A model generated the notes under the pieces. It saw only the letters and a program-made list of their open reading frames with translations. It had not been told where the DNA came from and made no database searches. Source: Chitinophagaceae bacterium (lineage in GTDB: Bacteria > Bacteroidota > Bacteroidia > Chitinophagales > Chitinophagaceae). Taken from it: a stretch of 64,000 nt of DNA. The DNA is taken from contig JAIETM010000005.1 of assembly GCA_019745155.1 (NCBI GenBank), positions 124,001 to 188,000 of the forward strand, given 5' to 3'. This document shows positions 16,372 through 26,209 of the stretch, piece by piece. The position numbers and the translations under genes were made by a program. The number at the start of each line of letters is the position of its first letter. Position 1 is the stretch's first letter.

Positions 16372-17139
16372 TCAAATGAATTTATGCCAGTTTATCCAAC
16401 TGATGACTTCAATGACAACCGTCAGAACCAATATGGCCTGTATGAATAATAGCATTTGCGTAACAAAGCCAAGTAGCCATGCTTTGGTTTTGGATAGATG
16501 CTGAAAGAATTGTGCGTATGTCCAGCAAGCAAAGAGTGTATTTGTCAAAAACTGCACATTGATGATTAACTGAAGTTGTTCTGTGCCTTGCTGCCAAAAT
16601 AATAAAGGTAGAAAGCAAAACCCAACGACGATCTTCTGTGCTGTAATGAATGTATTCAAGATGACATGTTCAAAGAAATTATAACCTTGTTTACGGAAGA
16701 GTAAATAAGATGCAATTGTTAGAAAGGGTAGTATCAATAGCTGGGTTGACGCATAATGGTGTGCCGACCATTCATTAAAACTATGTATCACTGTGCGTAC
16801 TTCTTCAGATTCTTCTTTGATGGTAGATAAATCTAGATGTGCGCTGATGGCAATTACTCCATAAATACCCGCAAGAAATAGTACCAATCCAACAGGACTA
16901 AAATGTTTAACCCGCTTGCCTTCCAGAAACTCACGTATACTATGCCCGGGTCTGCTAAAAAGTTGTTTGATCGAGTAGGTGATACCCGCATCCCAATGCA
17001 AGAAACTATGCTTTAATTCATGCCAAACAAAGTGTTGGTTTATTTCATGAATGTGCGCAGACTGACCACACAAATTGCAGAAATTACCTGTAAAATGGTT
17101 GCCGCAGTTTTTGCAGATATGATGAGGGTGTTTACTCAT
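16372..17139 (-). CDS. DUF3667 membrane protein with N-terminal zinc ribbon
   Basis: A 255-residue protein. It opens with a zinc ribbon, CKNCGNHFTGNFCNLCGQ (about residues 9-26), then the conserved HSFLHWDAGITYSIKQLFSRPG and REFLEGKRVKHFSPVGLVLF segment of DUF3667, followed by about five transmembrane helices. The function is unknown. It is common in Bacteroidota. The gene lies between the pruA terminator and the rhodanese-thioredoxin gene. Confidence 0.85.
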   Translation of the reverse strand: MSKHPHHICKNCGNHFTGNFCNLCGQSAHIHEINQHFVWHELKHSFLHWDAGITYSIKQLFSRPGHSIREFLEGKRVKHFSPVGLVLFLAGIYGVIAISAHLDLSTIKEESEEVRTVIHSFNEWSAHHYASTQLLILPFLTIASYLLFRKQGYNFFEHVILNTFITAQKIVVGFCFLPLLFWQQGTEQLQLIINVQFLTNTLFACWTYAQFFQHLSKTKAWLLGFVTQMLLFIQAILVLTVVIEVISWINWHKFI

Positions 17140-17184
17140 TACTGTAAACTACATGCTTGCGTTGATTTGGCAAAGTTTCCTGCA

Positions 17185-17211
17185 CAAAAAATCCCGTTGC
17201 TATAACGGGAT
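17185..17211 (-). terminator. Terminator of pruA
   Basis: Read on the minus strand, the stem atcccgtt/aacgggat (8 bp, 5-base loop) is followed by TTTTTT. It lies about 70 bases after the pruA stop codon. Confidence 0.7.
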
Positions 17212-17279
17212 TATACATGTGATTAGCTAAAGCCTATTCAATAACCAATCAACAATAATCAATTGTCAATTGACAATAT

Positions 17280-18911
17280 CTACGCTTCATTCAAGAATGG
17301 GTAGCGATAATTGGTTGGCGGATTGAAGGTTTCTTTAATCGTTCTTGCACTCAACCAACGATAGAGGTTCAGCATAGAACCAGCTTTGTCGTTTGTGCCG
17401 GATGCACGCGCGCCGCCAAATGGTTGCTGGCCCACCACAGCGCCTGTTGGCTTATCGTTGATGTAGAAATTACCGGCTGCATTGCGCAGTTTATTCGTAG
17501 CCAGTTCCACAGCAGCTCTGTCTTGTGCAAGAATAGCACCTGTTAAAGCATAAGGAGATGTGCTGTCAACCAGTTCTAGTGTCTGCTCAAACTTATCTGC
17601 ATCGTATGTATAGATAGTCAATACTGGGCCGAAGATTTCTTCGCACATGGTAGTGTACTTAGGATCTTTAGCTTCAATTACTGTAGGCTCAATAAAGTAA
17701 CCTTCTTTCTTACTGTAATTACCGCCAACCAGAATGTTGGCTTTCTTATCCTTCTTCGCATTATCAATATAGCGAGCAATACTATTGAAAGCTTTCTCAT
17801 CAATCACCGCGTTTACGAAGTTGGAGAAGTCTTCTACAGTACCCATCTTCATGGTCTTGAGTTCAGCTACCAGCTTGGTCTTGATAGCATCAGCCAAATT
17901 GCTTGGTAAGTAAGCGCGTGAGGCAGCAGAACATTTTTGTCCCTGGAATTCAAACGCACCTCTAGCCAATGCAGCTACAGCCGTATCCACATCGGCACTC
18001 TTATGAATCACCACGAAATCCTTACCTCCGGTTTCACCTACAATGCGTGGGTATGATTTGTACTTAGGAATATTTTCACCAATGGTCTTCCACATATTGT
18101 TGAATACGCCTGTTGAACCGGTAAAGTGTACACCAGCAAAATCGCGGTGGTTGAAACATACTTTACCAATGGTAGGGCCATCCACATAAATCAGGTTGAT
18201 GACACCGTCAGGCAAACCGGCTTCTTTCAAAATGCGCATAAACATCTGCGCAGAATAAATCTGGGTATTAGCTGGCTTCCAAACGACTACATTGCCACAC
18301 ATTGCAGCTGAAGTAGGCAGGTTACCACCAATGGCTGTGAAGTTAAAAGGTGTTACAGCCAGTACAAAACCTTCCAGCGGACGCCATTCCATTCTGTTGT
18401 GCATGCCGGGTGCTGAAATAGGTTGTTGTTTATAAATCTCACTTAAGAAATGTACGTTGAAACGCAAGAAATCAATGATCTCACAGGCACTGTCGATCTC
18501 TGCCTGAAATGCATTCTTGCTCTGGCCCAGCATCGTCGTACCATTCATGTGGTAACGATACTTGGTGGCAATCAAGTCGGCAGCTTTCAAAAAGATATGT
18601 GCGCGACTTTCCCAGCTCATAGCAGCCCATGCTTCCTTGGCTTTCAAAGCTGCATCAATGGCCTGGTGCACATGCTTTTCTTCGCCTGCATGGAAATAAC
18701 CCAATGTGTGGGCAATTTCATGGGGTGGGTGCATGGCTACTTTCTTTCCGGTCTTAACCTGCTTGCCACCAATATACATCGGTACTTCAATGGCTTTTTT
18801 CTTCAGTTCAGTAAGTGTTTTCTTCAATGCAGCTCTCTCGGGGCTGCCCGGTGCGTATGACAATACCGGCTCGTTTACAGGCATCGGATAAGAGAAAGTT
18901 CCCAGACTCAT
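17280..18911 (-). CDS. pruA: L-glutamate gamma-semialdehyde dehydrogenase (1-pyrroline-5-carboxylate dehydrogenase)
   Basis: A 543-residue aldehyde dehydrogenase of the P5CDH group 1 type, oxidising glutamate semialdehyde to glutamate in proline breakdown. Motifs: FNFTAIGGNLPTSAAMCGN (NAD site), HFTGSTGVFNNMW, GETGGKDFVV with the catalytic Glu, and FEFQGQKCSAASRAYLP with the catalytic Cys. CEEIFGPVLTIYTY follows. The ATG at 18911 (MSLGTF) is preferred over the 18947 start, which adds an unrelated MLPCALNFKTVH. A TACCTTGC sequence about 20-30 bases upstream may be a weak -7 box. Confidence 0.96.
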   Translation of the reverse strand: MSLGTFSYPMPVNEPVLSYAPGSPERAALKKTLTELKKKAIEVPMYIGGKQVKTGKKVAMHPPHEIAHTLGYFHAGEEKHVHQAIDAALKAKEAWAAMSWESRAHIFLKAADLIATKYRYHMNGTTMLGQSKNAFQAEIDSACEIIDFLRFNVHFLSEIYKQQPISAPGMHNRMEWRPLEGFVLAVTPFNFTAIGGNLPTSAAMCGNVVVWKPANTQIYSAQMFMRILKEAGLPDGVINLIYVDGPTIGKVCFNHRDFAGVHFTGSTGVFNNMWKTIGENIPKYKSYPRIVGETGGKDFVVIHKSADVDTAVAALARGAFEFQGQKCSAASRAYLPSNLADAIKTKLVAELKTMKMGTVEDFSNFVNAVIDEKAFNSIARYIDNAKKDKKANILVGGNYSKKEGYFIEPTVIEAKDPKYTTMCEEIFGPVLTIYTYDADKFEQTLELVDSTSPYALTGAILAQDRAAVELATNKLRNAAGNFYINDKPTGAVVGQQPFGGARASGTNDKAGSMLNLYRWLSARTIKETFNPPTNYRYPFLNEA

Positions 18912-19002
18912 ATGAACAGTTTTAAAGTTGAGTGCGCAAGGTAGCAATTGCAGCGGAATTCACCTTAGCCATGTTGCCCATTAGCTACTTAGGATTGTTT
19001 AT

Positions 19003-19010
19003 TATCTTTC
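19003..19010 (+). promoter_or_regulatory. -7-like box (TATCTTTC) just before the gene at 19015
   Basis: TATCTTTC differs from TAnnTTTG in the last base only and ends four bases before the ATG. If it works, the mRNA is leaderless or nearly so. Confidence 0.45.
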
Positions 19011-19014
19011 GCCC

Positions 19015-20001
19015 ATGTATTTTATCCGCTTCTTATTCACCACGCTGTATTTTGGAATACGTGTATTGCTGGTGAGGTGGCGTGCAGAAAAACAAGCTGT
19101 TGCGCTGCTGCGCGATCTAGAGCAGCGCTTCAACGGTCGTTTCGATCAGGCAACATTCCGCAAAGTAGCCAAGAGTCATCCTATCTACTTAAGCATTGTC
19201 AATGATGCGTTTACAGGTTTACACGGAAGAACCACCACAATAGCGGAGCAGGAGCGATGCGTGCTCTATTTTATCTGTAGTTCTTTGTTCGATAATTTCT
19301 TTGATGAACACTCGCGAACCGATGACGAAATTTATGCCATGACTTTTGCGCCCGACACCTATGCGCCAAAGGATTTTGATGATCGGGCGGCAAAATATGC
19401 ACATACCCGTTTGCTGAATGAAGTAAAAGATAAGCAAGGGTATCTGGAAGTGCTGATGCATGAATACAAGGGACAAATGATCTCACGCGAGCAGTTTGAT
19501 CCAGACATCACCAATGAACGCATTCAGGAAATATGTTTTTACAAATGCGGCAATGCAACTCTACTCTGTAAGTATTACCTAGATGTTGATGCCAGCGAGG
19601 CAGAAACTGCTATCTGGTATCGCCTTGGTGCTTTTATTCAGTTATGCGATGATTTGTTTGATATCTATTTTGATGTGCCTGCAGGCATCAATACGCTTGC
19701 CACAAGATGCACCAATGCCTATGCAATGGAAGCTTTCTTTCTTGGCTTGATAAAAGACATGCAGGAACGCATTCGATCAATACCGGTAAGCAAAGCGCGC
19801 AGAGAAAAATTTGCCATCGCCATGGCAGGTATTTATTCCTTAGGCTTGGTTGCTATTGAACAACTAAAAAGACTGCAAGGCCAATCGGCTCAGTTGCCAC
19901 AATTCGCTAACTTACCTCGTAAAACCATGATCGTCGATATGGAGCGCTTCGGCAACATGTGGCGTTGGTTCAAGTTTGTGTACAAATACGGAAAGCTATA
20001 G
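19015..20001 (+). CDS. Class I isoprenoid-synthase-fold protein, uncharacterised
   Basis: A 328-residue, mostly alpha-helical protein. It has two aspartate-rich motifs in the spacing of class I prenyltransferases and terpene synthases: DNFFDE (residues 93-98) and DDLFD (212-216, followed by IYFD). Such motifs bind Mg2+ and a diphosphate substrate. The helix with FYKCGNATLLCKYYL precedes the second motif. Product and substrate are unknown. No carotenoid or terpene genes are nearby; the next gene, a GlmU-like protein, starts two bases after the stop codon, so they are probably cotranscribed. Confidence 0.65.
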   Translation: MYFIRFLFTTLYFGIRVLLVRWRAEKQAVALLRDLEQRFNGRFDQATFRKVAKSHPIYLSIVNDAFTGLHGRTTTIAEQERCVLYFICSSLFDNFFDEHSRTDDEIYAMTFAPDTYAPKDFDDRAAKYAHTRLLNEVKDKQGYLEVLMHEYKGQMISREQFDPDITNERIQEICFYKCGNATLLCKYYLDVDASEAETAIWYRLGAFIQLCDDLFDIYFDVPAGINTLATRCTNAYAMEAFFLGLIKDMQERIRSIPVSKARREKFAIAMAGIYSLGLVAIEQLKRLQGQSAQLPQFANLPRKTMIVDMERFGNMWRWFKFVYKYGKL

Positions 20002-20003
20002 TT

Positions 20004-21164
20004 ATGGCCATTGTTTTATTCGATAATAGAGAACGCGAAGGCTTATATCCTTTAACGGTGAATAAAGCTGTAGCCGATTTGCGTATGGGTATCCTGCGTA
20101 TCAAAGAGTGGTGGCTGCGCAAAACCAACCTGCGTCCTTATGTGGCTACAACTCATCCATTACAGATTTTATACAGTCCCATTCCGGAAGGTGAACATAT
20201 TTGGATTGATGCCAGCATTATAGCCGATGATGCATTGGTGCAAAGAATTTTGAAATTAAAGTCGGGACAATGCCTCGTAGATGCTTTTGGTTTAGTAGCA
20301 GGTAAAACTGATCAGCGTAATTGGGATTATGCATCGCATGACATCGGTAATTTTTCCAATCAGCAGAAGATTGATGCTGTTACACGCTTGCAATACCCTT
20401 GGCAGATTTTTCAATGGAATGATCAAGCGATTCGTGAAGATTTTCAGCTAATCACGCATCGGAGAAAATCACAACCGCTGTCCAGTACCAATCGTATCCA
20501 ACAATACAGTTCCATTTTCTTAGAAGAAGGTGCACGTGTAGAATATGCGATGCTGAATGCTACACAAGGCCCCATCTATATCGGTAAGAACGCCGTCATA
20601 CAAGAAGGTGCGATGATCTTTGGCCCAGTAGCGATTGGTACACATGCTATGGTAAAAATGGGCGCAACAGTCTATGGTGCTACTACATTAGGCCCTTGGT
20701 GTGTTGCCGGTGGTGAAATCAAGAACGTGATAATGATGGGTTATAGCAACAAAGGGCATCATGGTTATTTAGGTGATAGCGTAGTAGGCGAGTGGTGCAA
20801 TTTTGGCGCAGGAACGAGTAATAGCAATGTGAAGAATACTGCAGAAACAGTAACGTTATGGCATCAGGCAACGCAGACATGGCATCTTGTTGGACAAAAA
20901 TGCGGACTCATCATGGGCGATTACTCACGCACGGCCATCAACTCTTCCATCAATACAGGTAGTGTGATTGGCATCAGCAGCAATTTGTTTGGTGCGGGTC
21001 TGTTACCTCGTGTGATTCCAGATTTTAGCTGGGGCGATGGTAGCGAACGTTACCGCCTTGATAAAGCCATTGAAGCGATTGGCAATTGGAAAAAAATGAA
21101 GGGACAGGAAATTTCCTCCGCTGAAATAGCCGTCCTCCAACATATCTTTGAACAACAAGCATAA
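20004..21164 (+). CDS. Alternative GlmU-type sugar nucleotidyltransferase with left-handed beta-helix
   Basis: A 386-residue protein matching the Bacteroidota alternative GlmU family (TIGR03991 type), a probable UDP-GlcNAc diphosphorylase/glucosamine-1-phosphate acetyltransferase. The N-terminal part (MAIVLFDNREREGLYPLTVN) is a divergent nucleotidyltransferase domain without the standard LAAGxGTRM loop; the C-terminal part from about residue 180 shows hexapeptide repeats (GPIYIGKNAVIQEGAMIFGP, then VKMGATVYGATTLGP). The ATG at 20004 is used; a TTG at 19959 lies inside the previous gene. tpiA follows after 9 bases. Confidence 0.85.
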   Translation: MAIVLFDNREREGLYPLTVNKAVADLRMGILRIKEWWLRKTNLRPYVATTHPLQILYSPIPEGEHIWIDASIIADDALVQRILKLKSGQCLVDAFGLVAGKTDQRNWDYASHDIGNFSNQQKIDAVTRLQYPWQIFQWNDQAIREDFQLITHRRKSQPLSSTNRIQQYSSIFLEEGARVEYAMLNATQGPIYIGKNAVIQEGAMIFGPVAIGTHAMVKMGATVYGATTLGPWCVAGGEIKNVIMMGYSNKGHHGYLGDSVVGEWCNFGAGTSNSNVKNTAETVTLWHQATQTWHLVGQKCGLIMGDYSRTAINSSINTGSVIGISSNLFGAGLLPRVIPDFSWGDGSERYRLDKAIEAIGNWKKMKGQEISSAEIAVLQHIFEQQA

Positions 21165-21173
21165 AACCGAAAG

Positions 21174-21932
21174 ATGAGAAAAAGTATTGCAGCCGCTAAC
21201 TGGAAAATGAATTTAACCTGGCAGCAGGGTGAACAGTTGATTGATCAACTCATAGCTGGTATGGAACCACTGGCTGATCACAAGAAAGTGATTCTGGCTG
21301 TGCCCTTTCCTTACTTGCATATGGCGCATGAAAAAGTAAAAAGCCAACCTTCTGTATTCATTGCTGCGCAAAACTGCTACAGCAAAATGAGTGGCGCTTA
21401 CACAGGTGAAGTGAGTGTAGAAATGCTGCAATCCATCGGTATTCATTTTGTGGTGCTTGGTCACTCTGAGCGCAGAGAATATTTCAACGAAAGCAATCAG
21501 TTTTTAGCAGATAAAGTGAATATCTGTCTGGCCAATAATATTCATCCCATTTTCTGTTGTGGTGAGCCACTCTCTATTCGCGAAGCCAATGAGCAGGATG
21601 CTTATGTGCGCAAGCAATTGGAAGAATCTTTGTTCCATTTGTCTGCTGATGATATTCAAAAAATCATCATCGCTTACGAACCCATCTGGGCCATTGGTAC
21701 CGGTAAAACAGCCAGCAGCGAGCAAGCGCAGGAAATGCATGCATCTATTCGCAAGTTATTTGCAGAAAAATATGGTGATGTGGTTGCCAGCGAAATCAGC
21801 ATCCTCTACGGCGGAAGTGTAAAAGGCAATAATGCTTTGGAACTCTTCTTGCAGTCTGATGTGGATGGTGGTTTGGTGGGTGGCGCTTCACTGAACGCTG
21901 CAGAATTCCTCACCATCATCAAAGCATTGTAG
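21174..21932 (+). CDS. tpiA: Triosephosphate isomerase
   Basis: A 252-residue TIM barrel enzyme interconverting dihydroxyacetone phosphate and glyceraldehyde 3-phosphate. Motifs: AAANWKMN (residues 5-12, catalytic Asn and Lys), GHSERREYF with catalytic His (about 100), AYEPIWAIGTGKTA with catalytic Glu (about 170) and ILYGGSVKGNN, GGLVGGASL for phosphate. It lies in the 19015-22405 run of closely spaced genes. Confidence 0.97.
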   Translation: MRKSIAAANWKMNLTWQQGEQLIDQLIAGMEPLADHKKVILAVPFPYLHMAHEKVKSQPSVFIAAQNCYSKMSGAYTGEVSVEMLQSIGIHFVVLGHSERREYFNESNQFLADKVNICLANNIHPIFCCGEPLSIREANEQDAYVRKQLEESLFHLSADDIQKIIIAYEPIWAIGTGKTASSEQAQEMHASIRKLFAEKYGDVVASEISILYGGSVKGNNALELFLQSDVDGGLVGGASLNAAEFLTIIKAL

Positions 21933-21934
21933 CA

Positions 21935-22405
21935 TTGCCCATTCAACGCAGCACGGCATTACAACCTTTAAGTCGACAACATCATGGCGGCCTCTTGTTT
22001 TGTCTGCTCTTGAAAAAAGGCGTGCGTAAGAACGCACCCGTTGGGGTGATGCGTGATTTTGTGCTGGATTTCTGGCAGAAAGAATTACAACAGCATTTTC
22101 ATCTCGAAGAAGCCATACTCGAACCATTTGTAACGGATATGGAATTGAAAGCGCCCATGCAACGAATGCTGCGCGATCATGCCCAAATACGCGAAGCGAT
22201 TCATCTGGTTGACTTGCAGCCTTCCCTGTTGCGTATTCAGCAAGTACAGGAATTGGTGGAAGAGCATATCCGTTTTGAAGAAAGGCATTTGTTTCAAATC
22301 ATGGAAACCAGTTTGAATGCTGATGCCATGCAGGCTATTGGTGTACAATTAGCTGAAGCCGGCGAATACAATTGCAATCTTTATCCGGTGCGTTTCTGGG
22401 AATAA
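21935..22405 (+). CDS. Hemerythrin-domain protein
   Basis: A 156-residue four-helix protein with hemerythrin-type metal ligands: SRQHHGGLL (about residue 14-17), HFHLEEAIL (about 54-58), RDHAQI and EEHIRFEERHLF (about 108-119). It probably binds a di-iron centre and senses or stores oxygen or nitric oxide. The only start before the first helix is a TTG at 21935, two bases after the tpiA stop, which suggests coupled translation. It converges with the Sua5 gene with no gap. Confidence 0.82.
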   Translation: MPIQRSTALQPLSRQHHGGLLFCLLLKKGVRKNAPVGVMRDFVLDFWQKELQQHFHLEEAILEPFVTDMELKAPMQRMLRDHAQIREAIHLVDLQPSLLRIQQVQELVEEHIRFEERHLFQIMETSLNADAMQAIGVQLAEAGEYNCNLYPVRFWE

Positions 22406-23377
22406 TTATTTCATACTGGCTTGTGCACGATCCAATCGATCGTTTATCGCCAGTCCAATGCCTTGAGCAGGAAAATATTCTGCAATGATGCAATCGTATT
22501 GATGTGCATCAATCTCACGCAGTGTTGCAAACAAATGCTTGGCTGCTTCGTGCAAATCGCCCGCAGGGCTGAGTACATAATAATCTACATTCTCTAATCT
22601 TCTCGATGGCTCTGTAAAGCAGATGGCTGCAATGTTTTGTCCCGCATGGGCCGGTGCGATTTCCTGTACGGAACCACGATACAGTGGTGTAGCCGGCGCG
22701 TAATGACTTTTCAATTGTCCCGGTGTCTGTGGCTGCTGATGCGATAAAGCAATGATGGCTTTCATGCCCGTAACTGCTTCAATTTTGTCAATGGGCATGC
22801 CACCCAAGCGGTGTATGATGAGTTCCGTATTGGTGATCTCTGCAATTGTACTTTCCAAACCAATCTGCGCTGCACCACCATCCAATACATAAGACAGTTT
22901 TGTACCTAAGCCTGTAGCAACGTGTTCAGCAGTGGTGGGACTCACATAGCCAAACGGATTGGCGCTGGGTGCACACAATGGAAAATCCAATGCACGCAAT
23001 AATTCTAATGTGAGTGGGTGATTGGGAATGCGTATCGCTACTTTATTGCTACCCGCAGTTGCTAAATCAGGTACCGTATTTTTCTTAGGTAATAATAAGG
23101 TGATCGGCCCGGGCATTAATTGTGCTGCTACCAATTTCGCTTTGGCAGGTAACTCTGCTACATAATTGTGCAATTCATCCACACTGCTCACGTGCACAAT
23201 CAATGGATTAAACTTAGGTCTTTGTTTGGCTTCAAAGATTTTCAGCAATGCATCTTCATTCAGCGCATTGGCTGCTAAGCCATAGACAGTTTCTGTTGGA
23301 ATACCTACCAGCTTGCCATCGCGCAACTTTTGCGCAGCCAATAAAATATCTGTACCAATCAAGGGCAGGTTATTCAT
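22406..23377 (-). CDS. L-threonylcarbamoyladenylate synthase, Sua5 type
   Basis: A 323-residue protein of the YrdC/Sua5 family. It makes threonylcarbamoyl-AMP for the t6A modification of tRNAs decoding ANN codons. The N-terminal YrdC domain has GKLVGIPTETVYGLAANA, KFNPLIVHV, VAIRIPNHP and CAPSANPFGYVSPT; the extra C-terminal domain of about 120 residues (after GQLKSHYAPATPLY) marks it as Sua5, not TsaC. The ATG at 23377 is chosen; it overlaps the 3' end of the KirBac gene by 8 bases. Confidence 0.94.
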   Translation of the reverse strand: MNNLPLIGTDILLAAQKLRDGKLVGIPTETVYGLAANALNEDALLKIFEAKQRPKFNPLIVHVSSVDELHNYVAELPAKAKLVAAQLMPGPITLLLPKKNTVPDLATAGSNKVAIRIPNHPLTLELLRALDFPLCAPSANPFGYVSPTTAEHVATGLGTKLSYVLDGGAAQIGLESTIAEITNTELIIHRLGGMPIDKIEAVTGMKAIIALSHQQPQTPGQLKSHYAPATPLYRGSVQEIAPAHAGQNIAAICFTEPSRRLENVDYYVLSPAGDLHEAAKHLFATLREIDAHQYDCIIAEYFPAQGIGLAINDRLDRAQASMK

Positions 23378-24362
23378 CAGGTAAAGCAACAGTTTCGTAA
23401 TCACTTAGTTTATTCAAATGCAAAACAGTAATGCTACCATCCTGGCTGGGATTATACATGGGCAAAAACTTGGCGCCAAAGACAAATTCATTCCAAGTAT
23501 AAGATGAACGAGTAACGACTGTGCTCGAAAAACTCTCATCAAAGCCTTGTACAAAAACCAGCAATTCCGCTTTAGCTGCTGCCAAATCATCAGCGCTGAG
23601 TTTGTAGAGCGGACTATTTTCATTGATCACATGCACCAATGTCCAGTTCATGGAAAGGGTGTTGGCTTTGGAAATGTCTAAGGGTAGGGTAAAAAACTGG
23701 TTCTTACGTACGCCATCTACTTCTACCTGAATGGCGAGAGTCACTTTGGCTTCCACCTCGGTTAAATGGTTCTTGGTATAGGGCACCATGCGCAACATGA
23801 GGGCGCGGCCTTCTTTAAAAGGCGCAATCAGGGCATTCTTGCTGAAATGGATATAGGCCCTTGGTCGGGCGAAACGGCCATACAACAAACCAGTAGCCAA
23901 GGCAAAGCTGAGTAAACCCATCAGGGCTTCAATCGCTGCAACCGTACTGGCTAAAAAGCCAATAGGATTGATCCGTCCATAACCTACTGTGGTAAAAGTC
24001 TGGGCACTAAAAAAGAAAGCCTCCCCAAATTTTTCACCCAGGGTATTGGCCACCATGCCGCCCAGGTGGTCTATGCCTATCGCCATGTAAATCAAGGCAA
24101 AGAGCAGGTTGATGCCAATAAAAAATGAGAAGACAACCAAGAGGAACTTGATATAATGCATGTGCAGCAGCTCATGGTATAAATTGAGTCTGCGCCAGAA
24201 TTCCATACCCTCCACGCGTATATTGGGTCGGCCATCTTTTTGGAAAAAACGACCGCCATTCATAGATGCATTGGTACTCAGTCCCGTTTCACGGTCAACC
24301 TGTCCCAATTTACCAAAGCGAGAAAGTAAAGCCATATTGACCAAAAGTAAACCCTTTCCCAT
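23370..24362 (-). CDS. Inward-rectifier potassium channel (KirBac type)
   Basis: A 330-residue channel subunit. Two transmembrane helices (about residues 70-95 and 140-165) flank the pore loop with the selectivity filter TTVGYGRINP (about 125). The C-terminal immunoglobulin-like cytoplasmic domain follows (FSKNALIAPFKEGRALMLRM ... NFELTVEAKV-like strands). The first 60 residues contain the amphipathic slide-helix segment before YHELLHMHY. It is divergent from lepA; its 3' end overlaps the Sua5 start. Confidence 0.92.
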   Translation of the reverse strand: MGKGLLLVNMALLSRFGKLGQVDRETGLSTNASMNGGRFFQKDGRPNIRVEGMEFWRRLNLYHELLHMHYIKFLLVVFSFFIGINLLFALIYMAIGIDHLGGMVANTLGEKFGEAFFFSAQTFTTVGYGRINPIGFLASTVAAIEALMGLLSFALATGLLYGRFARPRAYIHFSKNALIAPFKEGRALMLRMVPYTKNHLTEVEAKVTLAIQVEVDGVRKNQFFTLPLDISKANTLSMNWTLVHVINENSPLYKLSADDLAAAKAELLVFVQGFDESFSSTVVTRSSYTWNEFVFGAKFLPMYNPSQDGSITVLHLNKLSDYETVALPDE

Positions 24363-24409
24363 TCACAAGTGTTGGAAATTGGCCCTGAATAGTTTGGGGT
24401 GCATACACT

Positions 24410-24417
24410 TATCTTTG
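24410..24417 (+). promoter_or_regulatory. -7 box of lepA (TATCTTTG)
   Basis: TATCTTTG matches TAnnTTTG and ends 7 bases before the lepA ATG at 24425. The lepA mRNA is predicted to be almost leaderless. Confidence 0.6.
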
Positions 24418-24424
24418 CGCACTT

Positions 24425-26209
24425 ATGAAGCATATCCGGAATTTTTGCATCATCGCCCATATTGACCACGGAAAGAGTACCCTGGCCGACAGACTGTTGG
24501 AGCATACCAAGACCATTGGTGAGCGCGACATGATGAATCAGGTACTTGACGACATGGATTTGGAGCGGGAAAAGGGCATTACCATTAAGAGCCACGCTAT
24601 TCAGATTAATTACCCGTACAAAGGGCAGGAATACGTACTGAACCTGATTGATACACCCGGCCACGTTGACTTCAGTTATGAAGTGAGCCGTGCACTGGCT
24701 GCATGCGAAGGCGCCCTGCTGCTGGTAGATGCGTCTCAGGGTATTCAGGCACAGACCATCAGTAACCTCTATCTGGCCATCGATAACGATCTGGAGATCA
24801 TTCCCGTGATCAACAAGATTGATATGGAAGGTGCCATGATTCCTGAAGTAACCGACCAGATCATTGACCTGATTGGCTGTAAACAGGAAGATATTCTCCT
24901 GGCCAGCGGTAAATCCGGCATCGGTATCGAAGCAATTCTGGAAGCTATTGTAGAACGCATTCCTGCTCCGGAAGGCAGTGAGGAAGCACCATTACAAGCT
25001 TTGATCTTTGATTCAGTATTCAATAGTTTCCGTGGTATTATTGTGTACTACCGTATTCTGAATGGTGTATTGCGCAAAGGCGATATGATTCGCTTCATTT
25101 CTACGGGACAGGATTATGGTGCCGATGAAGTGGGTATCCTAAAACTGGGTATGGAAGCCAAGAAAGAAGTGCGCTGCGGCGATGTGGGCTATATCATTAC
25201 CGGTATCAAGAATGCCAAAGAAGTAAAAGTGGGTGATACCATTACCCTCGCGAATAACCCCGGTGAAATGATCCATGGTTTTGAAGAAGTAAAGCCCATG
25301 GTATTTGCCGGTATCTTCCCTGTGAATACAGATGAGTTTGAAGAACTGCGCGATTGCATGGAGAAACTGCAATTGAACGATGCTTCACTCACATTTGAGC
25401 TGGAAACTTCTCAGGCCCTGGGCTTTGGTTTCCGATGCGGATTCTTGGGATTGCTCCACATGGAAATTATTCAGGAGCGACTGGAACGCGAGTTTAACCA
25501 GACCGTAATTACAACGGTGCCCAACGTAAGCTTTATTGCCTACACCACAAGAGGCGAGAAGATTACGGTGAACAACCCAACAGAAATGCCTGATCCTGTA
25601 AAGATCGACCGCATTGAAGAGCCTTTCATTAAAGCACAGATCATTACCCTGCCGGATTATATCGGTAATATCATGACACTTTGTTTGGGTAAGCGTGGTA
25701 TCCTCATTAACCAGAGCTACCTCACACCCACACGTGTGGAATTGATTTTTGAAATGCCCTTAACAGAAATCGTATTCGATTTCTATGATAAGCTGAAGAG
25801 CCAGACTCGTGGCTATGCATCCTTCGATTATTCACCCATTGGTTACCGCGAAGCGGATATTGTGAAAATGGATATCCTGCTGAACGCCGAGAAAGTGGAT
25901 GCTTTGAGTGCCTTGATTCACCGCAGTCGCGCACAAGACTTTGGCCGCAAATTGTGTGAGAAGTTGAAAGAGTTGTTGCCACGCCAACAATTCCAGATTG
26001 CGATACAAGCAGCAGTAGGAGCGAAGGTGATTGCCCGTGAGAACATCAGCGCCATGCGTAAGGATGTAACGGCCAAGTGTTATGGTGGTGACGTAAGCCG
26101 TAAGCGTAAACTCTTGGAACGCCAGAAAGAAGGTAAGAAGCGTATGCGCCAGATTGGAAGTGTAGAAGTACCGCAGGAAGCTTTCTTAGCCGTATTGAAG
26201 TTGGATTAA
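24425..26209 (+). CDS. lepA: Elongation factor 4 (LepA), ribosome back-translocating GTPase
   Basis: A 594-residue translational GTPase. Motifs: G1 AHIDHGKST (residues 11-19), switch [22 protein letters not shown] (G4), followed by domains II, III and V and the LepA C-terminal domain ([20 protein letters not shown], the DNA/tRNA-facing tail). Length is normal for LepA. The last 31 codons and terminator are duplicated at 27309-27460 beyond a BRO-N gene. The A copy here is the one that ends the intact gene. Confidence 0.98.
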   Translation: MKHIRNFCIIAHIDHGKSTLADRLLEHTKTIGERDMMNQVLDDMDLEREKGITIKSHAIQINYPYKGQEYVLNLIDTPGHVDFSYEVSRALAACEGALLLVDASQGIQAQTISNLYLAIDNDLEIIPVINKIDMEGAMIPEVTDQIIDLIGCKQEDILLASGKSGIGIEAILEAIVERIPAPEGSEEAPLQALIFDSVFNSFRGIIVYYRILNGVLRKGDMIRFISTGQDYGADEVGILKLGMEAKKEVRCGDVGYIITGIKNAKEVKVGDTITLANNPGEMIHGFEEVKPMVFAGIFPVNTDEFEELRDCMEKLQLNDASLTFELETSQALGFGFRCGFLGLLHMEIIQERLEREFNQTVITTVPNVSFIAYTTRGEKITVNNPTEMPDPVKIDRIEEPFIKAQIITLPDYIGNIMTLCLGKRGILINQSYLTPTRVELIFEMPLTEIVFDFYDKLKSQTRGYASFDYSPIGYREADIVKMDILLNAEKVDALSALIHRSRAQDFGRKLCEKLKELLPRQQFQIAIQAAVGAKVIARENISAMRKDVTAKCYGGDVSRKRKLLERQKEGKKRMRQIGSVEVPQEAFLAVLKLD

